The translations under genes were made by a program, and so were the position numbers. The notes below the pieces were generated by a model. That model ran no database searches. It was not told where the DNA came from and saw only the letters and a list, made by a program, of their open reading frames with translations. DNA of 64,000 nucleotides. Source: Natrialba hulunbeirensis JCM 10989. GTDB lineage: Archaea > Halobacteriota > Halobacteria > Halobacteriales > Natrialbaceae. Of this stretch, positions 16,944 to 25,232 are shown piece by piece; position 1 is the first letter of the stretch; every line of letters starts with the position of its first letter. The stretch spans positions 179,114 to 243,113 of the forward strand of contig NZ_AOIM01000009.1 of NCBI RefSeq assembly GCF_000337575.1. Reading direction: 5' to 3'.

Positions 16944-17245
16944 ATTAATCGATAAATTGTGTCGTCCAGTGACGCAATTCACGCCCACCGTGAATGGGGG
17001 ATACTCTCGCTGTTCAAAGACAAACGTCTACTCAATGACGTAATGTGGAACTCGGGAAATCGAAGTTCGGTCTAACTGGGAACAGCAATACGTCGAAGAC
17101 TTCTCCGCTGACTAACCGTTGGGCCTTGGTCCTACTGGTCAACTGTCGGAGAACTCTACTGGATCCGAGGAAGTTGCCCTTATCGGCGGTTGCTTGGAGG
17201 GTAGATATCCCAAAACTCACCTGTGTGGCAACCAGCGGATACACG
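16944..17245. other. Intergenic region, nothing recognised
   Basis: About 300 bases between the regulator and the next small zinc protein. An in-frame extension of the downstream gene runs through here but is not protein-like. No hairpin or repeat stands out. Confidence 0.4.
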
Positions 17246-17653
17246 ATGGCAGCACCAGATGTCCAGCAGCCGTTGTCGGCGATCGGATGTGATGCGTGCC
17301 AGTCTGCCGTCCAGTCTGACGGGCAGCAAGAGGTATCGTTTCTCCTTTTGGACCAGCTCACGATCCCCGTCATCAGCTGTGACGAGCACCTCGAGCAGTT
17401 CTCTTCGTTTTGTGGATTAACGACCGAAGACACAGCAGATCTCCTACATCATCGACCAGCCGGCGGATTATCGTGTCCCAGTTGCCGTCTCGCTCCGTAC
17501 AATTCGCCGCATCCCTTGGTTCAGGTTCAGGACGGGGCCATCCTCCCGATGGCGTGTCCGAAACACCAGTCCGAAATCGTCCAGCGATTCCATACAGGGA
17601 TTCAGACACAATACCAACTGACAGCCAGCCTCGATACCACCCCCTCCTTGTAA
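17246..17653 (+). CDS. Conserved haloarchaeal zinc-binding accessory protein
   Basis: A 135-residue protein from the ATG at 17246 (MAAPDVQQPLSAIGCDACQS). Cys/His pairs CDAC, CDEH, CPSC and CPKH suggest two zinc-binding knuckles. The frame stays open 67 codons further upstream, but that sequence is low quality. Similar proteins occur on haloarchaeal plasmids and integrative elements, usually among small regulators, with no known function. Confidence 0.6.
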   Translation: MAAPDVQQPLSAIGCDACQSAVQSDGQQEVSFLLLDQLTIPVISCDEHLEQFSSFCGLTTEDTADLLHHRPAGGLSCPSCRLAPYNSPHPLVQVQDGAILPMACPKHQSEIVQRFHTGIQTQYQLTASLDTTPSL

Positions 17654-17957
17654 GGCCCGAAATTTCGTTGGATCCAGTGGGACTGTAGGAAAGTGCAGTA
17701 TCGTCGAGGCCACCTTTGCTCTTGCCCAATACAGAGAATATAGCGTACCTGTCCGATAATTGGAGGGATAGTGCGTGATGAATACAGGGCGCGAATTTCG
17801 CATTGGTGAAACCCCAGATGGCGAGAGTAATCGGCCAATACGGACTAAACATGTGTCGGCTTGTGTGTACGAGCCTGTGAGTAGTGGCAGGAGAAATGAT
17901 GTGGGATGTGTAGAGGTTAGCTTTTTTCACTCTTCATATATATATATACGGTATCAT
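17654..17957. other. Intergenic region with promoter of the large orphan gene
   Basis: About 300 bases with no convincing gene. An AT run CATATATATATA at 17935-17946 lies just before the ATG at 17958 and is the likely TATA element of a leaderless or short-leader transcript. Confidence 0.45.
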
Positions 17958-19913
17958 ATGAGTGATGATGGGAAGAACTTCTTCGAGTGGACCGAGTTTG
18001 CTTCTGACTCGGAATCTAAGGATCCGGAGGCTGTTATTCAAGAACGTCAGAATCCAGAGATAGCATACGCACATATTTGTAAGATAGCAGGGACGATTAA
18101 CGCAGGGCTTGATGCGGTGCCCGAGGACCAACGAGATACTGCGGAGGTATACGCTGTTGTGGACCTTTTCCGGGCGACGATGCAGTATATCGAGGAGTTC
18201 GGTTCCTATCTGAGGTATCTAATCTTGGACAAGGATTCTTTCATCAACGAGATTATCCGCACTTCGAGTGGGGATATTCGGCCTCTCTTTGAGGCGTTTA
18301 TCGAGGACGAACTTGACGAGTACCTCCAGGAGCATGATGTCGATGATGATCCGGACGAGCTCTTGAGTTCGGTTTTTGGCTACGAGGCTGTTCAGAAGGG
18401 GATGATCGGCTTTTCTGAGGAGGACCTGGAAGATGCGCCGCCGGATGGTGATCTGGAGGACGTAGTTCTTCGTAGTACTGAGGAGGGAGTTGTGCCTGAA
18501 GGAGCCGAGATGGAGGAACTGGTTAGTGATTCGGTTGAGAACGCCCGGAACAAGCTCAAAGATATTGCTCTGTTCTATCTGAATTTTAGAGAGGCATATA
18601 ACGCGGTTAAGCATGGAAACCGGGTTACAGTTGGTAACAACACCCAGTTCGAACTGGAGAACGATGAGATGCTGGATAATCGGATGGTCCTGGATGAAGC
18701 GATCGTGGAGTTTCTTTGTAAAAATTCGGATCCTGAGAGTGATGGTGAACCGTATCTGTTGACTATTCCTCGTTCAATTCTGGAGGAGAAATCGCTGGAT
18801 ATCGTGGAGAATGTATATACGTTGTATACTCAGTCGTACGACGTAGCCACGCTGGAGGACGGTGATGAGATAAACCTCAGTTTTTGGAAGTCGACGGGAA
18901 GCAGCGGTGAGAGCGAGAATGACTTGATCCAGATATCCAATCCTGATTCACGTATTATCTTACCGAGGAGTGTTGTTCCGAAGGTGATTGAGGATCTGAA
19001 GATCCCTGATGAGACGAAGATAGAGTGGACGAGTGATTGGTCGCTTTCCGGCGACACTCTTGAGTTCGAAGTTCAATATGAGACGGAGTCTACACCAGAA
19101 TACCCGATTCATGTCGAGCTCGTCTGGGAGCAGACTGAACACGATATCCATGAGTTCGGAGAGGGCCAATTCAACTTTAACGTGAGTACTGACGATCTCA
19201 GTGTCAGACAGTACTTGGAGCTTCTTGAGATCAAGAGGAGGGACGATATCCGAACGGTTGAGCTCGTATTTCCGGATGATGATGAGACGCACCAGCTACG
19301 GATGGAAGATGATTTTGAGCCTATTGACGTTCCAGAGCCGGCGAATCCCGAGTTCTTCGAGTTTGTGAAGCGTATCGGGTTGGCTACGGATACCCGTATT
19401 CCTTATCCTGAACATATTTCGGAGAAGCACTGGGAGGTGTACGAGGAATATGCAGATTGCGACTTGGATTCGGAGACGGCGGAAGAGATCCTTTCTGAAT
19501 TGAGGGAGTGTGGTGAGGAGGTTATGCGGTCATATGTCATTGTTGCTGTCTGGGAGGACGAGTCTTCGAGCGTAGATGTCGATGAGGATGAGCCTGCGCA
19601 CGTCGAGGAGTTAGGGGTGCTTCCAGGGATATTGAATGTAAGTGAGGATCAGGGATCAGAAGAGTCAGAGCGTTTTCCGGGGGAAGAGTATCGGACGTAT
19701 CCAGCTGGGTCAGAGTGCACTTCTGAGGAGTTGCTCGATAAACTGAAGGAAGATTATGGAGGGACATTCAGTGAACTCCAAGAGTTAGACATAGATAGCG
19801 AAGAGGCAGAATCAGAGTTTAGTCACAGGATCCGTTTCGGTGAGGAAACGTTGTGGGGGACTATCGATCAGCACATTATTGATATCTTCCCTGTGTCTGG
19901 GCAATCTCCGTAA
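17958..19913 (+). CDS. Large acidic orphan protein, lower-GC cargo gene
   Basis: A 651-residue protein from the ATG at 17958 (MSDDGKNFFEWTEF), chosen because a TATA run lies directly before it; the longer frame upstream is not protein-like. It has no transmembrane segment. Near residue 210 is FREAYNAVKHGNRV, a [YN]xxKHG-type helix seen in several uncharacterised prokaryotic proteins. The region from about 350 to 480 is beta-rich. Codon use (many GAG, GAT, TAT, GTT) and GC content differ from the flanks, suggesting recent transfer. Function is unknown; a stand-alone defence gene is possible. Confidence 0.65.
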   Translation: MSDDGKNFFEWTEFASDSESKDPEAVIQERQNPEIAYAHICKIAGTINAGLDAVPEDQRDTAEVYAVVDLFRATMQYIEEFGSYLRYLILDKDSFINEIIRTSSGDIRPLFEAFIEDELDEYLQEHDVDDDPDELLSSVFGYEAVQKGMIGFSEEDLEDAPPDGDLEDVVLRSTEEGVVPEGAEMEELVSDSVENARNKLKDIALFYLNFREAYNAVKHGNRVTVGNNTQFELENDEMLDNRMVLDEAIVEFLCKNSDPESDGEPYLLTIPRSILEEKSLDIVENVYTLYTQSYDVATLEDGDEINLSFWKSTGSSGESENDLIQISNPDSRIILPRSVVPKVIEDLKIPDETKIEWTSDWSLSGDTLEFEVQYETESTPEYPIHVELVWEQTEHDIHEFGEGQFNFNVSTDDLSVRQYLELLEIKRRDDIRTVELVFPDDDETHQLRMEDDFEPIDVPEPANPEFFEFVKRIGLATDTRIPYPEHISEKHWEVYEEYADCDLDSETAEEILSELRECGEEVMRSYVIVAVWEDESSSVDVDEDEPAHVEELGVLPGILNVSEDQGSEESERFPGEEYRTYPAGSECTSEELLDKLKEDYGGTFSELQELDIDSEEAESEFSHRIRFGEETLWGTIDQHIIDIFPVSGQSP

Positions 19914-19945
19914 CCAAGGAAAGAAGTTCGCTGTTCTCGATAAGC

Positions 19946-20118
19946 GTTCACTATTCCCGTCGCGAAAACAAACGAATATTGCTGCTGGATCCATCCACTG
20001 TATTCATCATGGCAAAGTGCAACATGTTTCTTCCCAGATATTTGTCGAGACGCCGCAACCAGTAGACCTCGAAACAGCGGTCACACAGACTATCGAGTCG
20101 GAGCTTGCGGTGGACTAA
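19946..20118 (+). pseudogene. Possible 3' fragment of an accessory gene
   Basis: The frame ending at 20118 reads IHHGKVQHVSSQIFVETP and then PVDLETAVTQTIESELAVD, which looks like a genuine protein C terminus. It has no suitable start: upstream it merges into the end of the orphan gene in another frame. I read it as the remnant of a truncated gene. The left limit given is approximate. Confidence 0.3.
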
Positions 20119-20154
20119 GACTGGGGCGGTGCACAGACCTGAAAGGGAAAGGAG

Positions 20155-20382
20155 TCAGGTTTCCGGGTGATCGTAGCGATGGAACCGATACTTGCCTGTC
20201 CGCATCACCCAGTACCGTCCGTCAAACTCGAGAAGATCGTCGTTGCCTTCTGCTTTTGAAAGGAGATTCAGGATATCTGTATCGGTGATGACGTGGTCAC
20301 GTGCTAGGTTCGTGATTTCCTCGACGGTGGCTCCCGGGTTCTCCGCCACAACGTCCAGAATCCGGTCGTATTCCTCCGGCAT
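20155..20382 (-). CDS. Small winged-helix protein
   Basis: A 75-residue protein with a compact helix-turn-helix: EEYDRILDVVAENPGATVEE, DTDILNLLSKA, and a wing DDLLEFDGRYWVMR. It is last in a minus-strand cluster with two 50-residue zinc proteins (20386-20538 and 20549-20701). Its start lies 3 bases after the preceding stop. It is probably a regulator of this accessory cluster. Confidence 0.7.
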   Translation of the reverse strand: MPEEYDRILDVVAENPGATVEEITNLARDHVITDTDILNLLSKAEGNDDLLEFDGRYWVMRTGKYRFHRYDHPET

Positions 20383-20385
20383 GTG

Positions 20386-20538
20386 TCAGGAGATTCGGTG
20401 CTGGACGATCGCGTCTGATTCGCATGCTGGACAGGTCTCAGCATCACTATCGACAGTGGTTCCACAGCGCCGGCACTCGTACACGACTTCTGTCTGGGAT
20501 GTCCGGGCCAGCAACCGATTCAGATCGTCAAATAGCAT
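20386..20538 (-). CDS. Tiny zinc-ribbon protein (50 aa)
   Basis: Reads MLFDDLNRLLARTSQTEVVY then ECRRCGTTVDSDAETCPACE and ends in VQHRIS. Two CxxC knuckles (CRRC, CPAC) form one zinc ribbon of the CPxCG type common in haloarchaea. It lies 10 bases after the next upstream zinc gene and 3 bases before the winged-helix gene, so all three are one transcription unit. Confidence 0.7.
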   Translation of the reverse strand: MLFDDLNRLLARTSQTEVVYECRRCGTTVDSDAETCPACESDAIVQHRIS

Positions 20539-20548
20539 AGGACGGCGG

Positions 20549-20701
20549 TTATTGTGGGTTCACGACGTCTCGGCACTCGGGGCACTCGGCGTATACTGCC
20601 GGTCCCGTTGCTGTTTCGTACTCGAGGATCACGTCGGTCGTTGCGATCTCAGCATGGCAGAACGGGCATGCGCCGAGAGACGGTGGATTCGTCGTGGACA
20701 T
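20549..20701 (-). CDS. Tiny zinc-ribbon protein (50 aa)
   Basis: Starts MSTTNPPSLGACPFCHAEIA and ends AECPECRDVVNPQ. CPFC and CPEC give a single zinc ribbon. First gene of a three-gene minus-strand unit. A TATA-like CTTATAT lies on the minus strand about 100 bases upstream (near 20800). Such proteins are often regulatory or protein-binding; the partner is unknown. Confidence 0.7.
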   Translation of the reverse strand: MSTTNPPSLGACPFCHAEIATTDVILEYETATGPAVYAECPECRDVVNPQ

Positions 20702-20877
20702 GAGTTACTGAAAGTGGTGTGAAAGGGGGAGCGCGTGTGACTGCGACAGGGTGTGGTGTGTCTTCCCCCTCTACAATCAGTATCGAACCTAGAACGACAT
20801 ATAAGCGACCCAACCACAGTGAAACTGAAACCACCGCTATCAGAACATGAGGGGTTGTGTCCCTGGCATATGCCGAG

Positions 20878-21141
20878 TTAGTGGTTGCCAGTAGCCTCGT
20901 CGAGCGCCCGAAAGAGCATCACGACAGTGGCCGCTGCAAGACCCATTGTCACCAGTGCGGAGAGAACCTGTAAATTATATCCTCTGACCTGGGTGGTAGT
21001 CCAGAGTTGGATCCCGGTCGCAAGCAGCAACGCCAGCCCAAGGGTGCGGGAGCGGTTCACGCCAATATCTTCGACAACCACTACCAAAAGTGGTGGCAGC
21101 CACAAAGTTCCCGTATGATACGTGTATCGAGCGGGAGTCAT
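20878..21141 (-). CDS. Small membrane protein of accessory region
   Basis: An 87-residue protein from the ATG at 21141 (MTPARYTYHTGTLWLPPLLV). Three hydrophobic stretches are visible: about 12-25, 33-47 and 58-76, so it is a small integral membrane protein. It is divergent from the conserved gene at 21203, with only 61 bases between starts. No family name is known to me. Confidence 0.6.
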   Translation of the reverse strand: MTPARYTYHTGTLWLPPLLVVVVEDIGVNRSRTLGLALLLATGIQLWTTTQVRGYNLQVLSALVTMGLAAATVVMLFRALDEATGNH

Positions 21142-21202
21142 GGAACAGTTCACATCCCTTGCGACCCGTGGATCTTTGACACGTGCCGACCATCATTCCG
21201 GT

Positions 21203-22183
21203 ATGGCTTTCAGCGTCTCGTGGCATACGCTTCTCGACGAACTTGACGATCTACCGGTCGGAGCCACGCTGATTACGCCGCTGTCGCACAACCGGTTTCG
21301 GGTGAATGATGTACAAGAGCAGCGGGTCATCATCGAATTCCTTGACCGCGACATCGATACCACGCAACCGCTCCAGCGCGAGCAATTCGAAACCCTCTAT
21401 CGCCGAATCACTGAGGAGGCAGGCAGTTTCGAAATCGACAGGCTGCCATCCGACGCCGACCCGTATCCCGCCGTCTTGAGTCTTCACCCGCGGTTCGAAA
21501 TCGACGAGGAGCAGGGAATGATCGTTGAGAAGGAGGGGCCGACCACCAACCAACTACTCACCACTGAAAACGAATCTGTGGCCGACGAGCAAGACCGCAC
21601 TGAACCGGATCTCGACGTGTACGCTGATGCACTCCTGCTCGTTGACGCGCTCGAGCGCCACGATGTGACTGCGCTGGAGGAGATGGAGACTGATGCACTA
21701 GTGAACATCTATACGGTTCTCTCAGATGTCCAGCGGAATGCGAACGCTTTCCGGCAGGATGTGGCCGACATCCTACTCAATCGGCTCCATCACGACCGCC
21801 CTGTGAGTGGGCCGTTCGGCTCCGTCCAGCGGACGACACGCACGAATCGTTCGCTTCGAGATGACGAAGATGTCCTGAAAACCCTCGAAGAGGCCGGAAT
21901 TGACCGCGAGCGCGTGCTGGGTGTGGATCGTGACAAGGTCGATGATGCGTTGGAGGTTACGAACCTGTCCGAGAGTGATGTCTACCAGATTGAGGAATCC
22001 AGCTACGTTCGCAAGGCCGACGTCGATGAAGAGCGCAAGGAGACGCGCCTCCAAGGGCTCAAGGATCAACTTGCGGCATCAGAGGGGGAGAAGGCCGAAG
22101 ACCTCCGCGACGAGATTGAAGATCTCGAAGCACGCATTGACGAACTCACGAGTTTTCGGACCGGCGCAGAAGTTCACGAGTGA
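21203..22183 (+). CDS. Conserved haloarchaeal mobile-element protein of unknown function
   Basis: A 326-residue acidic protein from the ATG at 21203 (MAFSVSWHTLLDELDDLPVG). Part 1 (1-115) is a beta-rich domain with LITPLSHNRFRVNDVQEQRV. Part 2 (about 140-205) is helical. The C terminus (270-320) is a coiled coil (DEERKETRLQGLKDQLAASE). The N-terminal pattern recurs on haloarchaeal plasmids and integrated elements. It may act in element maintenance; no function is established. Upstream in-frame codons overlap the divergent promoter, so I prefer the internal ATG. Confidence 0.65.
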   Translation: MAFSVSWHTLLDELDDLPVGATLITPLSHNRFRVNDVQEQRVIIEFLDRDIDTTQPLQREQFETLYRRITEEAGSFEIDRLPSDADPYPAVLSLHPRFEIDEEQGMIVEKEGPTTNQLLTTENESVADEQDRTEPDLDVYADALLLVDALERHDVTALEEMETDALVNIYTVLSDVQRNANAFRQDVADILLNRLHHDRPVSGPFGSVQRTTRTNRSLRDDEDVLKTLEEAGIDRERVLGVDRDKVDDALEVTNLSESDVYQIEESSYVRKADVDEERKETRLQGLKDQLAASEGEKAEDLRDEIEDLEARIDELTSFRTGAEVHE

Positions 22184-22247
22184 TGTCACTGTAGCTGTGA
22201 ACCTCTTGCAGGATACCTGTTGGAACCCAGAAAGAGCCTATCGCTGA

Positions 22248-22556
22248 TCAGTTCCCGTTCCGGGCAGGTAGGCCGTAATCGATATGGACCTCCGGTGTGC
22301 TCGGTGATTCCGATGCCGGGACGCCGTTCCAGTCGACGACGTGCACGTTTGCCATCTGGCCGGAAAATCGGAATCGCATCACTCCGGTATCGACCGCGCC
22401 CTCTGCGGCGTGGTCCGTGACGACCGTGGCTTCCTCGAGTGGATCAGCATCGACCAGTTCGATCTCGCCGTCGACGGTAATTTCGTAGTTCGACGGGACG
22501 CCTCTGCCCACGATGGTAACGAGATGTGGCAGGGTGTCGGTAGTCTCAGCGGACAT
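22248..22556 (-). CDS. Conserved haloarchaeal accessory protein (102 aa)
   Basis: A short beta-rich protein: LVTIVGRGVPSNYEITVDGE, ELVDADPLEEATVVTDHAAE, and VMRFRFSGQMANVHVVDWNG. The pattern of strands suggests a small beta-sandwich. It sits between the 326-residue protein and a PadR regulator, a neighbourhood I associate with haloarchaeal integrative elements. Function unknown. Confidence 0.65.
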   Translation of the reverse strand: MSAETTDTLPHLVTIVGRGVPSNYEITVDGEIELVDADPLEEATVVTDHAAEGAVDTGVMRFRFSGQMANVHVVDWNGVPASESPSTPEVHIDYGLPARNGN

Positions 22557-22648
22557 ACTCCGAGGACACTATCCTGCCAGTATAAGCCTTCTCTTCGATG
22601 CAACCGTCGGAGCCAGTGAACGTCAGCTACGACCGAATGCGCGTCGTC

Positions 22649-22924
22649 TCACAGATCGACGTACTGGTGCTCCCACTCCCGTCGCTCCTGGATCGCTTCC
22701 TCACCGGCATCGGTGATGGCGTAGTAGTTCGTCCGGCGATCGAGCTGTCCCTTCTCGGCGAACTCCTTGTTGACGAGCGTATCCAGGTTCGGATACAGGC
22801 GACCGTGATTGATCTCACTCTCGTAGTACCCCTCAGCCTCATCCTTGATGTCCTGTCCAGACGGCTGGTCAGCACCTGCGATCACGTACAACAGATCACG
22901 CTGAAACCCGGTGAGGTCGTTCAT
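22649..22924 (-). CDS. PadR-family transcriptional regulator
   Basis: A 91-residue protein from the ATG at 22924 (MNDLTGFQRDLLYVIAGADQ). It shows the PadR pattern: winged-helix core IKDEAEGYYESEINHGRLYP, then NLDTLVNKEFAEKGQLDRR and the wing NYYAITDAGEEAI. It lacks the long C-terminal dimerisation helix, as do many haloarchaeal PadR proteins. It probably represses itself or neighbouring accessory genes. A longer in-frame start at 22993 is less likely. Confidence 0.8.
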   Translation of the reverse strand: MNDLTGFQRDLLYVIAGADQPSGQDIKDEAEGYYESEINHGRLYPNLDTLVNKEFAEKGQLDRRTNYYAITDAGEEAIQERREWEHQYVDL

Positions 22925-23180
22925 CCTATGAGAGTCTTCAACGAACCTGTATTTGACTTCTTTTCTGGCCAAAACCGAAAGTTGGTAATGCATGATACTT
23001 GTTGTCTCATGACTGTTACAGTATACCTAGCAGCCGTTGATCTCCCGATTACCTAGTGGGAACGTACTACTGTAGCAGATCACAGATATATTGAGATTGG
23101 CATGCAAGACGTGGGCGCGAATGTCGCACAAGGCTAGACTTGATTCACGAAGTTAGTGACCGGTCAGTCCAGATCCACGA

Positions 23181-23573
23181 GTGAACATTATTCACCAGAT
23201 TAAGGCAGGTCAGGTGTACAGAGACAGTCGAAACGGAAACGAACTGCATCTCGTCTATCTCGACAGTCAGCACATCCTGCTGAAAGACGACGAGAACTAC
23301 GCCCGACTGATGACCCGTCGCGACTTCGGGACGAGTGTTGGAGCTGGCCGCTTCAGCGTGGTTGGGAATGCTCCAGTTATCGCGGAAACGGCGTACAAAG
23401 CGATCGATCTCGAGAGGATCGATGACGACGGTGCAAAGACAGCAAGAGTGCTGCAAGCTCAAGGCCATACGACTGCTGAGTATATTCAACAAGCAGGCCA
23501 TAGCGAACTACTCGATGTCCCAGGGATAGGAGAGAAAAATATTGAAATCATGATCAATAGGGCTGGAGAGTGA
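23181..23573 (+). CDS. Small protein with C-terminal helix-hairpin-helix
   Basis: A 130-residue protein starting at GTG. The N-terminal half is beta-rich (AGQVYRDSRNGNELHLVYLD, then ILLKDDENYARLMTRRDF). The C-terminal half ends in a helix-hairpin-helix (TAEYIQQAGHSELLDVPGIG), a non-specific DNA-binding motif. Similar small HhH proteins occur in haloarchaeal accessory DNA. The role is probably DNA binding; specific function unknown. Confidence 0.65.
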   Translation: MNIIHQIKAGQVYRDSRNGNELHLVYLDSQHILLKDDENYARLMTRRDFGTSVGAGRFSVVGNAPVIAETAYKAIDLERIDDDGAKTARVLQAQGHTTAEYIQQAGHSELLDVPGIGEKNIEIMINRAGE

Positions 23574-23674
23574 TTTATGAATTTCTTAAAAATCTGTTAA
23601 CTCTCAAGAAATCACTTGCCTTGTGGTTCCTCACACACATAAAGAACTAAACACGCAGATGATAGATCTTTAAT

Positions 23675-24511
23675 ATGGAGATTTCCGACAGACTTAATTT
23701 GGACATGTCTGATGATGAAATCGGTGATAAAATCGCTTTTAAAGCCTATAACAAACCTGAATCTATTTCCGAAGATGATATGACCATATGTAAGACACTT
23801 TTGAAATCTAGTAATGACGACGCAAGAAAGTGGGCTGCTGCTGCACTAAGAGATACAGCGGCAGGACAGCCGGGACTTGTGTCTCCCGCCTCGGAATTAC
23901 TTTGGGCTATTATTATCCAAGAAGAAGAGAGGAAGATGACGAAATTAATTGCCCGAAATGCCTTGGAAGAGTTATACCATAATTCGGAAGAAGATTTTAT
24001 GACTGTCTGCCACGACTTGTTGGTCCAAAGTGCTAAAAACAAATCCCATTCTAAAGACGCTGAAGAGCTATCACTGTATTCTGCCAGTTTAACAGTCACA
24101 GAAGAAAGACTAAAAGGAAGAGAGGCTTTTTTTGTAGAATCTATACCACACCTCAATTTTGATGAACAACCTCACTTCAATATGGCTCTCTCCAAAGGAA
24201 AAATCACTCCAGATTGGTCATTTGCAGTTAAAAAACAAGGGTCTACCCAACCAATTATTGAGGGTGATGTGACAGCATCACTGACTGTGACGGATGGGGG
24301 CGTGAGAATATTGTCGAAAGAAGGGCAATGGGCGATCCCTTACGGTAAAATCACTCATGTTAAAGTTGGCTCATATCCAGCAATAAAGATATTTGTCGGA
24401 AATGAATCTTATATTGTAAGATTGGCGAGAACAATTCATTCTAAAGAAGAGGCCAATGATTGTGGTAATTTCATAATGAAGATATGCAAACTTCTTTCCA
24501 AGAATAGCTGA
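23675..24511 (+). CDS. AT-rich cargo protein with helical-repeat and PH-like domains
   Basis: A 278-residue protein of clearly lower GC than its neighbours. The N-terminal part (30-130) looks like HEAT-type helical repeats (ARKWAAAALRDTAA, LIARNALEELYHNS). The C-terminal part (205-270) resembles a bacterial PH-like domain: GDVTASLTVTDGGVRILSKE, then WAIPYGKITHVKVGSYPAIK. PH-like domains can bind ligands or membranes. There is no signal or transmembrane segment. Composition suggests recent acquisition; a defence role is possible but not shown. The 70-bp repeat at 24527 starts just 15 bases after its stop. Confidence 0.6.
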   Translation: MEISDRLNLDMSDDEIGDKIAFKAYNKPESISEDDMTICKTLLKSSNDDARKWAAAALRDTAAGQPGLVSPASELLWAIIIQEEERKMTKLIARNALEELYHNSEEDFMTVCHDLLVQSAKNKSHSKDAEELSLYSASLTVTEERLKGREAFFVESIPHLNFDEQPHFNMALSKGKITPDWSFAVKKQGSTQPIIEGDVTASLTVTDGGVRILSKEGQWAIPYGKITHVKVGSYPAIKIFVGNESYIVRLARTIHSKEEANDCGNFIMKICKLLSKNS

Positions 24512-24965
24512 GTGGCTACGAATTACAGCAGTAGTTGGTAGCATGCTTTCTTTATTTATAGTGACGCGTGAAACTCATGTTCAGTATAGGTGAAACATCT
24601 ATCGAACAGTGTGCATGGCTCTGATGCGAATTCAGGGATGAAGCAGCACATCCTTCGGTATATTCGAGGTGACGCTGCGAGCGAGACGATGGATATCTCA
24701 ATAAAGTTGATCGTGAAGACGTCCGAGAAAAGTACCTGACTGTGGGGTATCATAGAATACGTCTCGTACTCTCTGCCAGAACTGTCGCCGTTCGGGATCC
24801 CATCGGCTTTCAAGTGGAGGAAGACGTCCACAAAGAGGATTAATCTGTCGTCAGAACTTTGGTAAGGCTCGCTGTGAGGATTGGTTTGTATCCGTCGAGA
24901 TGGGTGGAACGGACTTGTGAGTTGTGGCATACCCGCCCGTGAGGTCCGTCCATCTCATAGAAATT
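24512..24965. other. Intergenic region with direct repeat and decayed coding sequence
   Basis: About 450 bases. It starts with the repeat copy at 24527-24597. From about 24690 to 24842 the plus strand reads DGYLNKVDREDVREKYLTVG and then VAVRDPIGFQVEEDVHKED before a stop; an upstream stop cuts the same frame. This looks like the tail of a broken gene, perhaps a transposase. An opposing open frame (24556-24930, minus) has no protein-like pattern. Confidence 0.4.
24527..24597 (+). repeat. Diverged 70-bp direct repeat, left copy
   Basis: Starts AGCAGTAGTTGGTAGCA, has a central TTTCTTTA block, and ends TTCAGTATAGGTGAAACA. The same blocks in the same order and spacing recur at 31800-31869. I count roughly 75-80% identity, with one one-base gap. 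It may be an insertion-sequence end or an attachment-type repeat. Confidence 0.65.
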
Positions 24966-25232
24966 ATGAACAAAATGAATTCTCCCGAGCGGAAGAAACG
25001 CATTGATAGCAGCAACAAGACGGAAGCAGCCTTCGCGTTCACCAGTCGTGCAGATGGATCTCGACACCGATTCCGATTCCTTCATCTAGAGGGTGAGTCT
25101 GGGATGTGGCGGGTCCACGAGGTCAAAGAAGATCAGACTTGGCGCATTGTTGGCCGCGAGCCAGTCCAACAGCTCAAGATGGGTCAAACCGAACCCAGTG
25201 CTAACCACGTGGGACACCGTCTCGTCGAGTAA
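24966..25232 (+). CDS. Conserved haloarchaeal accessory protein (88 aa)
   Basis: Starts MNKMNSPERKKRIDSSNKTE at the ATG 24966. The remainder is a small beta-rich domain (AFAFTSRADGSRHRFRFLHL, MWRVHEVKEDQTWRIVG). Its stop overlaps the start of the HNH gene by one base (TAATG), so the two are co-translated. It may be a partner or inhibitor of the HNH protein. No family name is known to me. Confidence 0.6.
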   Translation: MNKMNSPERKKRIDSSNKTEAAFAFTSRADGSRHRFRFLHLEGESGMWRVHEVKEDQTWRIVGREPVQQLKMGQTEPSANHVGHRLVE

